Source: Ypsolopha sequella (lineage: Eukaryota; Arthropoda; Insecta; Lepidoptera; Ypsolophidae). From it: a stretch of DNA of 64,000 nucleotides. Below, one piece after another: positions 57,679 to 64,000 of the stretch (positions within the stretch are counted from its first letter, which is position 1; each line of letters opens with the position of its first letter). Both the position numbers and the translations under genes were made by a program. The DNA lies in the NCBI GenBank assembly GCA_934047225.1, contig OW204004.1, positions 9,366,401 to 9,430,400 on the forward strand, written 5' to 3'. The notes below the pieces were generated by a model. The model ran no database searches. It worked only from the letters and a program-made list of their open reading frames with translations, and was not told the DNA's origin.

Positions 57679-57952
57679 TGATGAATAAATACACTTGCAC
57701 TCGTTTCACAGTTTATAAGCTTATTTAACCCGACCGGTTTCGGTTTTACACCATTATCAAGGGTTTAATTAGACTGATTGGATGTTACTCCGTGCAATAA
57801 ATGGTAAAAACCAAAGGTTTTACTTATCATTTATTGCACAGAATAACATCCAATCAGTCTAATTAAACCCTTGATAATGGTGTAAACCCGAAACCGGTCG
57901 GGTTAAATAAGCTTATAAACTGTGAAACGAGTGCAAGTGTATTTATTCATCA
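57679..57952. mobile_element. long near-perfect palindromic MITE
   Basis: 274 bp with arms of about 125 bp that are nearly identical inverted copies: TGATGAATAAATACACTTGC, ACTCGTTTCACAGTTTATAA, CCCGACCGGTTTCGG, then ATTAGACTGATTGGATGTTA. The small loop reads AAAAACCAAAGG. Transcribed, it would form a long dsRNA hairpin. Confidence 0.93.
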
Positions 57953-58400
57953 AATATAGACAAGCAAATGTTTACCGCAGTGGTCGGTTTTGCATTACAT
58001 ACCACAAAACAAACACTGGATTCCCGGGCACATATAGAGGCCAAAATATGTAATGTTAACTCCCTCACATGATGCTACGTCTGAAACTTCACATAATAAC
58101 ACTAAAAGCCAACGTTGTGGACGCCGACGTTATTTTGCCATTAGCCCACAAGCGCGCTAATGTACAGTCTTCATTATACAAGACGTGTATGGCAAGTGTA
58201 TAAGATCTCTTGTATATTTTGAAGTGTACTACTTCGAGGAAGTTCCGAGCTGATAGCTTTTTAATATGCGGCTCACTGACTCATTGATGGCAATCAGGGC
58301 TGATTCATAGGAGGCTTCGTCATACGAGAGCAGTATTTTTATAGGTAGATAGGTATTTCTTTTACTTGTTCCACTAGCTTTTTTGATTTAATGTTTTGAT

Positions 58401-58833
58401 TAGAGATGTACCGACTGACTTTGGCCGACTAGTCGGCTAAGCCGATCATTGCTTTAGGTGACATATAAAATATATAAAACTATTATTCTGGTAGGTATAT
58501 AAAAACTTATGTGACGTAATAAGTTCTTAATTCAGTGTTGTAGAAAGTCGCGTTTGTATTTTTTTTTTTATTAAATTTATAGTCTTCTTGATTTAAGTCC
58601 AATTATTTACCAAAGAAAGTGTTCCTATTCCTAGATTATTTTACAAACTGTAAGGCTGATTCTAACAAATGAAAAATTAATAACAATAAAGATTACGATT
58701 TCATTTTAATCACCCTATTTTAAGATAGAAATATGTTAAGTAATAGGCCGACTAGTCGGCGCTTTTGCCGACTAATCGCCGACTACTAATATGGCCGGAT
58801 AGTCAGCTTTACCGACTAGTCGGTACATCTCTA
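58401..58833. mobile_element. hAT MITE with 8-bp target duplication
   Basis: 433 bp with inverted ends TAGAGATGTACCGACT and AGTCGGTACATCTCTA, flanked by the perfect 8-bp duplication GTTTTGAT (58393-58400, 58834-58841). Sub-terminal GCCGACTAGTCGG palindromes are repeated at both ends. The ends and the 8-bp duplication are diagnostic of hAT. It sits in the osa intron 67 bp past the exon A donor. Confidence 0.95.
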
Positions 58834-58900
58834 GTTTTGATACTGTTCTATCAAGAACATATAGTCCAAATGGTAAGTATTTTTTGTTTGGAAAACTTAC

Positions 58901-58963
58901 ATTGTCAGGATCGTGTGCGTTTGGCGTTGAAGGCTGAGGCGGCCTTGGTGGAGGAGGGTAGCC
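58901..58963 (-). CDS. osa: osa coding exon A (most upstream exon seen)
   Basis: A 63-bp exon on the minus strand coding 21 residues, beginning GYPPPPRPPQPS and ending HDPDN. It is preceded by a pyrimidine-rich acceptor ending TTGTTCACAG and followed by a consensus donor GTAAGTTTTC, and both ends are in phase 0. The Pro-rich start and the AHDPD ending fit the N-terminal low-complexity part of insect Osa (ARID1/BAF250), a subunit of the BAP SWI/SNF chromatin remodeller in the nucleus. Its phase fits the next exon at 13427-13556, about 45 kb downstream. A hAT MITE ends 67 bp from its donor. By itself the exon is short; the assignment rests on splice sites, composition and phase, so an intervening exon could have been missed. 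Confidence 0.7.
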
Positions 58964-59021
58964 CTGTGAACAATACAAATTAGATTTTTAGAAATCATAC
59001 ATAGTTTAAAGCAAGAATACA

Positions 59022-59453
59022 CTAGTTTGGCAAAGATATGACACAAAAGTATTTTGCAAAATATTCCGCAACATTTTTCCTAAACCGAGCAAAGTATTTT
59101 GAAAATGTAGAGCCAAGTTTGGAGTCGTCAGCTTGGCTATCGGTCGCATCTCCTCGCATTCCATTCAATAACGGCCAACCAGCGAAAACAACTCGTCTGT
59201 AAATCAATGGGCAGCGCGTTGTACCATTATGCACCTTAAAAGCTGAACATAAAGTTGCTAGTTCATGTTTGGAACGTGAGCTGTCCGACTTCCATATCGC
59301 ACTTGTTTTATTTTCGCGAACGTCGCAAGTTTCAAATGCGGGTAGAGGAAATGAAACTTTATCTGGTTTATCTTGGGTCGTGTTTCTCATGTCTGGGGAG
59401 TGTGGTGAAGTTGATTTTGCATCGGGCAGCATGTCATAGTGCTCCGATGTCAA
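59022..59453 (-). other. unrecognised 143-codon ORF beside exon A
   Basis: A minus-strand frame of 143 codons lies 58 bp upstream of exon A. It includes CDVRENKTSAIWKSD, TTRCPLIYRRVVFAGWPLLN and FARFRKNVAEYFAKYF. The family is not recognised, and its end runs into AT-rich DNA. Because the frame ends in a stop before the exon A acceptor it is not an extension of osa. It could be part of an undescribed repeat. Confidence 0.25.
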
Positions 59454-59626
59454 ATGGTGCAGTTTATCGGCGAAGTACTGGAATGGCAGGCCGGGTCGGA
59501 CTCCGCGCCTGTGGCCGATTAATTGAAACTGACTCGCTAAGCTGTGCTAAACCATTCCATTACAATCGTCACTATTACCTAGTATATTCTCATTTCTATT
59601 TGTAATTCGAGGAGTTTACTTACTAG

Positions 59627-60390
59627 AGGCCGGCGGAGCAATCCTAGTTCATACAAACGAAATACCAAAACCATTTGTAAATCATAGATAATAGCGTTTG
59701 CCTTTGTCTGTCTTTTTCTTTACGTGTAAAGAGTAAAGATAATAACCAAACTTTTGCAATTTTTCAAGGTTTTTCGTTGTTATTTTCATTATATTGTCCT
59801 TAAATAAAAAACTATCGTGTATAAACGCTCCAGTCATCTATGAACTTCATTTTAGTAAATGAATCATAATACCAAATTATTTATTTACATAAAAAAGTAG
59901 GGAAATAGAGGAAAAAAATTACTCGAAAAGAGGTAACTTTGCGAATTTATTCTATCGAGCTAACTTTATCAAATCGTGTTTTCATCGTGTATACTGTCTA
60001 GTATATACACCCAATAATACCAATATATTTCCCTAGATTTTAATTGAATTGTTTACTACTTCAAATAAGGGTTATAAAAATGTGTTTGACCGTGTAAAAA
60101 GCTCGGTGCGCTCTTAAGGTAGTGTGTATTTATTCCGATTGCATTATAGAATATTTAGGTTTCCAAATATATATTAAATAAGAAAACTGATTTAAACATG
60201 AACTATGAGAAAAATAAGCTTTCTATGGAAATTTTAAATTGCTTATTACGGCGTCTTTAAAGTAGTGTCCTATCAAAATACATATTTGGGAACCTAGATA
60301 CTCTGTAATGCAATCGGAATAAATACGCACTACCTTAAGAATATCTATGATTTACAAATGGTTTTGGTATTTCGTTTGAAGTATGAACTG
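59627..60390. mobile_element. palindromic MITE, family GGAGCAATCC, copy 2 (expanded)
   Basis: Left arm 59627-59690 (AGAGGCCGGCGGAGCAATCC, then TAGTTCATACAAACG..AATCATAGATA) and right arm 60339-60390 are inverted copies, but between them lie about 420 bp of extra sequence and the TTAA element at 60114-60338. The right arm is broken by the MITE starting at 60394. Confidence 0.8.
60114..60338. mobile_element. TTAA-flanked element, family 5
   Basis: 225 bp between TTAA at 60114-60117 and 60335-60338, inverted ends GGTAGTG, then GTATTTATTCCGATTGCATT. The same element, slightly decayed, forms the interior of the palindrome at 44502-44836, and a fragment (CAATCGGAATAAATACGCAC) lies at 11910-11929. 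Confidence 0.85.
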
Positions 60391-60393
60391 CCT

Positions 60394-60613
60394 CCCTATT
60401 CTGTATCTTTGATTGCCAACTGAACTGGGTGCGTATCATCAAAAACATAAAAACAGAAATTTCAAAATTGCCTTTAGTGGTTATTGAACCATTAACGAAC
60501 TGTGCCGTCACTTCAAGTGCGAACATATCATTAGACAATCGGAGTTCGATAGTAAATCTATGTTTTTGATGATAGGCACCCAGTCCAGTTGGCAACTAGA
60601 GATACATAATAGG
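60394..60613. mobile_element. MITE, family TTGCCAACTG, copy 2
   Basis: About 220 bp, same ends as 37754-37973 and the same orientation. It is inserted in the right arm of the GGAGCAATCC palindrome. Confidence 0.88.
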
Positions 60614-60917
60614 CCCGCTGGAATTGCTTCGCAGGCCGAAACGCAATTTCAATGAACACAAGTAAACATCACAACGCAGCCTAAACGAATACTTATGCAA
60701 ATGAAAATCATACAAAATGGTTTTGAATAAAAACAGCAGTTGCCAGTTAAATTTGTAGTAAGAAAATGCCAGCAAACTTGCTGTCTGTTGCAAAAGGGCA
60801 TTGTGAATTTACTTTGTCGTAGTCGGAATTAAATCGCCATTTTGTACAGGAGAGCAAAAAGTTTACCCAGTTACTTTAAAGTGTATCTATTGGACTGAGC
60901 AAAGCAACGCTTTGTTT

Positions 60918-61420
60918 TTAAGACTGTACCTGAGCCTAGAGCATGACAAACTCCAGGGTATCTAGGATTCGTTTTGAAGAAATTCGGACTCTCCTTGTAT
61001 AGAAAAAAATATATTTGGTTTATTAATCTTTTTTCTAGGGATCTTACGTATAAACAATGTTCTAAGATTTATACTTTTATCAAAAAAAAAAAAATGTTTT
61101 GCATCCTCTTTTTTTGTTTGTTTTCAAACGTTCGCTTCAAGAGCGCGATAAACTTGTTTTTTTTTTTTTTCATAAAATAGGTAATAGAAATATGAAGGTA
61201 TATCACCTAAATTCAATATTTTTTTCCCTACAAAATTATTAGCTAAAAACACACCAATTTGTTGTTTCGCTGCGTGATCACTAGTATTACGCGTCCAAGA
61301 AAAAGAGGCCAAAGAGCCAACATATAATCGCCTCTATGAAAAGCAAATAAAGTCTTTACCATTGGATTTATTGTGCTGGACGGGTAATAAAAATGTTGCT
61401 AGAGTATGCCATCTTCTTAA
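60918..61420. mobile_element. TTAA-flanked element, family 2, copy 2
   Basis: About 503 bp between TTAA at 60918-60921 and 61417-61420, the reverse complement of 16722-17211 and about 90% alike by eye. Poly-T runs differ in length between the copies. Confidence 0.88.
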
Positions 61421-61893
61421 CACTTTGTTATTAGAAAATTTAAAGTTCGTGGGAACAGTTCGACATCAGAAGTAGTTGTAATGTAACAACAGGAAATCAG
61501 AAGTGGGATTTTCTTTTTTAAAATTTACGACCAGGCAAGCGCTACCCGTTTTCTGATTATGCTGCAAATAAGCTAGCAATTCACGTACCGCCCATGTGAG
61601 TGAAACTAGTCTGCAATTATCCCTATTGATTCAAATATGTGATACACATTTTTCTTAGACAAGGAGTTTTCTATACATACGGACGCCATCATGACAAGCT
61701 ACCTATTGGTTACCATCATAGCCGTTAAAACCGTTTACAAATAGCTTGAACTGCAGGCGTCTGTACACATTTGTGACGTAAAGAAAATATGTTAAGCTCG
61801 AATACAAAGTTGATAAGGAATGTATGAAAACATAACTATGTTGTTAGTCTGTCCATGTCCAGTCTAAATCGGAGCGAACACAGTTACATTGAA

Positions 61894-62137
61894 GTATACA
61901 AGGTAACTTTGATCATCGTCCAAATTCATACTGGAGGCTTGGTAAGTGATTAGCATCATGAATCGATAAGAATTTTTGTGATAATCGCCCTGAGTGAATC
62001 ACTATGGGGAGTCTAAATTTCATTTTATAAATCGTTAATTACGTTAATCACAAAAATCGTTATTGATTCATGATGCTGATCACTTATCAAGGCTCAAGTG
62101 TGAATTTCAACGATGTTCACAAATTCATCTTGTATAC
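61894..62137. mobile_element. foldback MITE with ~110-bp arms
   Basis: 244 bp. Paired landmarks are GTATACAAG, ATCATGAATC, GGCTTG.TAAGTGAT and TTTTTGTGAT. Ends GTATACAAGGTA against CATCTTGTATAC. No target duplication was identified. Confidence 0.8.
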
Positions 62138-64000
62138 AGAGAATCGTCACTTCTTTTTAATGCAAGTAATAGGGCTAACATGATAGTAATATACTGTAAA
62201 TGAAAATAATTCTTGGTAACTGTTCCACTGTTGCAAATGTTACATCAAGAACCAACAAGTTCAAGTATCAATATATGATAATAATAACTGATATGAATAA
62301 ATTTTTCAATGCGGATATTCTACAATTGACATTACACAAAAATACTTTTTGAAATAAAATGTGTAAGATATGTAAAAAGGGAAATCTACTGATGTCCTCG
62401 TTTTAAAAGCACATAATATAGTTAAAAGATCGCCTGCAGCACCCAATGTGGCGTTGAGCTATCAAAGTCGCCCCGGACAAGAAAATAACTTGAAAATGTT
62501 ACTATGTAACTTGTACAAAGTTATGGGCCAACTACTTATTAGCTTGTTTGTCCTTGACTGTAAGAACTGACTCAAGACTACGATTACGAACCTATTATAC
62601 AACCATTACATAAATAGTTTAGTCGTATAATAATATCACTTTATAAACAGAATTGACACTACATGAACACTAATAAAAGCTAAGCTTTTCCAATAAAAAA
62701 GAAAGGTCGCTGTGTGCTACCGTTTCAAAGTGTGTGTTCTTTAATTTTGTTCCAATAGAGTCGAGCGAGCGGTTCTAATAAATTACAGCACAAAACTGTG
62801 CACTTTGAAAGCTCCAGTATAAATGAGAGTGTTCACTGACGGCATCCGGTGGTGGCCCCACTCGACTCCGCCGAGTACAGCCCCGGCCGCAGTAAATCGT
62901 GCCTTCGTGTATACCGTATAGAATAGACCTTTTGACGTCCGCTGCGAACACACTTTCATCAGGGTTGCCTACTGTTTTGCTTAAATACATTTAAAATTCA
63001 TGAAAACTGTTTTTAATTCGTGCACTAAATCCGATAGTTTTTAATTAAGGTAAGAAAAGTTGGTGCAGTCAGAGTTGCTCACGGAAAGTATACTCGTAGA
63101 CAATAGATACGTCCGGGAGCTACGTTCTCCGTTGTTACAATTCAATTGCATTATTTTGCAAGGATTGCAGAAAGGGGTAGAGGCATAATTTGTGCGAAGC
63201 CGAGACAGCCCTGCCACCGCGCTTTCGGCGCTGTGTAGTCAGCGCTTTAGGGGTTACCAGAACCCGGTGGCGGCACCGCACTAAAGTACTGAGAATCCGG
63301 AGCATTTTGCAGTTTGTTATGAGAGCGGAGTGCCGTTCGCTCCGGCGATAACTCGCTATTTATATTTTATACGGTGAAAAACACGTATACGCTAGTACCG
63401 CTTTAACGCAACAGAGGCGGAGCTATACATTATTAAAAACTCTCAAAGGGCATTTTGTAGGACCCAGCTCTTTAAGCTTTCATAAATAAACGTTTCACAA
63501 AAGACTTTAACGCAGCAAGAGGCCACAAATCTTATCAGGAACGTATAAAATAATCGTACAACGAACTCTGCAAGAAAAATATCCTCTCTAAACGTTCGTC
63601 CAAATCTCAAAAAGAATAAGCGCCCGAGGCAAACGCGGCTCAGAGTCAAGCAATTAATCGCAGGTCCTTTGACAATATATTTCCTTGACAATAAAATATA
63701 CTGTGTTATCTGTTTTTTACTGGCTGCAGAGCGGGGCTAGCGACGGCCAGAGCTGTTTCGAACAAACGGCGCGGCGCGCCTACCGCCAGAGGAATATTAA
63801 AACGGACCAGCAAAACTATTATAGCTTTTATATCCCAGTAATACCCTCTGCAAACTTTATCAGCCAAAAGACATCGTTTGTTGTGTAAGCGACATGGGAC
63901 GAGATTGGATACAGAACGAATCGGTCAGTAAATATTGTCACCAGTCTAATTGAGTTGCCAACGCATTTGGCAAATTGAAACGACATTAATTACTACGTGT
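62138..64000 (-). other. right end of window, no gene recognised
   Basis: No osa exon, repeat pair or foldback was detected. GC-rich unique blocks at 62790-62900, 63180-63340 and 63720-63790 could be regulatory DNA or non-coding exons; a TATAAAT on the plus strand at about 62817 precedes the first. The large N-terminal osa exon must lie further right or be unrecognised. Confidence 0.35.

Overview
This window is eukaryotic, AT-rich, non-coding-dominated DNA, most likely from a moth or butterfly (Lepidoptera). Evidence: five short exons with consensus GT/AG splice sites instead of long ORFs; a Lep1-type Helitron with the moth/butterfly-typical ends; 3' fragments of RTE-like LINEs of the kind common in Lepidoptera; mariner, hAT, Tc1 and Transib elements; and a nuclear copy of mitochondrial cox2. 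No bacterial operon, CRISPR array or viral gene was seen.

The one recognisable host gene is osa (eyelid; ARID1/BAF250 orthologue, the ARID subunit of the BAP-type SWI/SNF chromatin-remodelling complex). It runs on the minus strand, right to left: exons at 58901-58963, 13427-13556, 2896-3176, 2319-2511 and 1118-1269. All reading phases fit (0, 0/1, 1/0, 0/1, 1/0). Together they code about 270 residues of the low-complexity, Pro/Gly/Ser-rich region expected upstream of the ARID domain. The ARID domain and C-terminus lie beyond position 1; the N-terminal exon(s) lie beyond 64000 or are unrecognised. The introns are about 45.3 kb, 10.2 kb, 0.38 kb and 1.05 kb.

The rest is intron filled with mobile DNA. 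1-13.5 kb: 3' coding exons, an 8-bp-TSD MITE, a TTAA-flanked element, a decayed mariner and a diverged 84-bp tandem array abutting the second exon. 13.5-25 kb: a cox2 NUMT, a CpG-rich block that may be an alternative first exon, several MITEs and a 58-bp satellite in a 290-bp higher-order arrangement. 25-32 kb: LINE tail, RTE fragments, Helitron. 32-39 kb: a Transib (RAG1-like) relic, a nearly complete mariner and two TTAA-flanked elements. 40-56 kb: repeat pairs, a 1.8-kb palindrome carrying a TTAA-flanked insertion at its centre, tandem MITEs and a Tc1-type MITE. 56-64 kb: more TTAA elements, a perfect palindromic MITE, a hAT MITE 67 bp from an osa splice donor, then sequence with little recognisable content.

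The most unusual themes are at least nine insertions, of several families, bounded by TTAA; placement of TTAA elements at the exact centres of older palindromes; and the perfect-looking higher-order satellite. No undescribed protein-based system could be supported.
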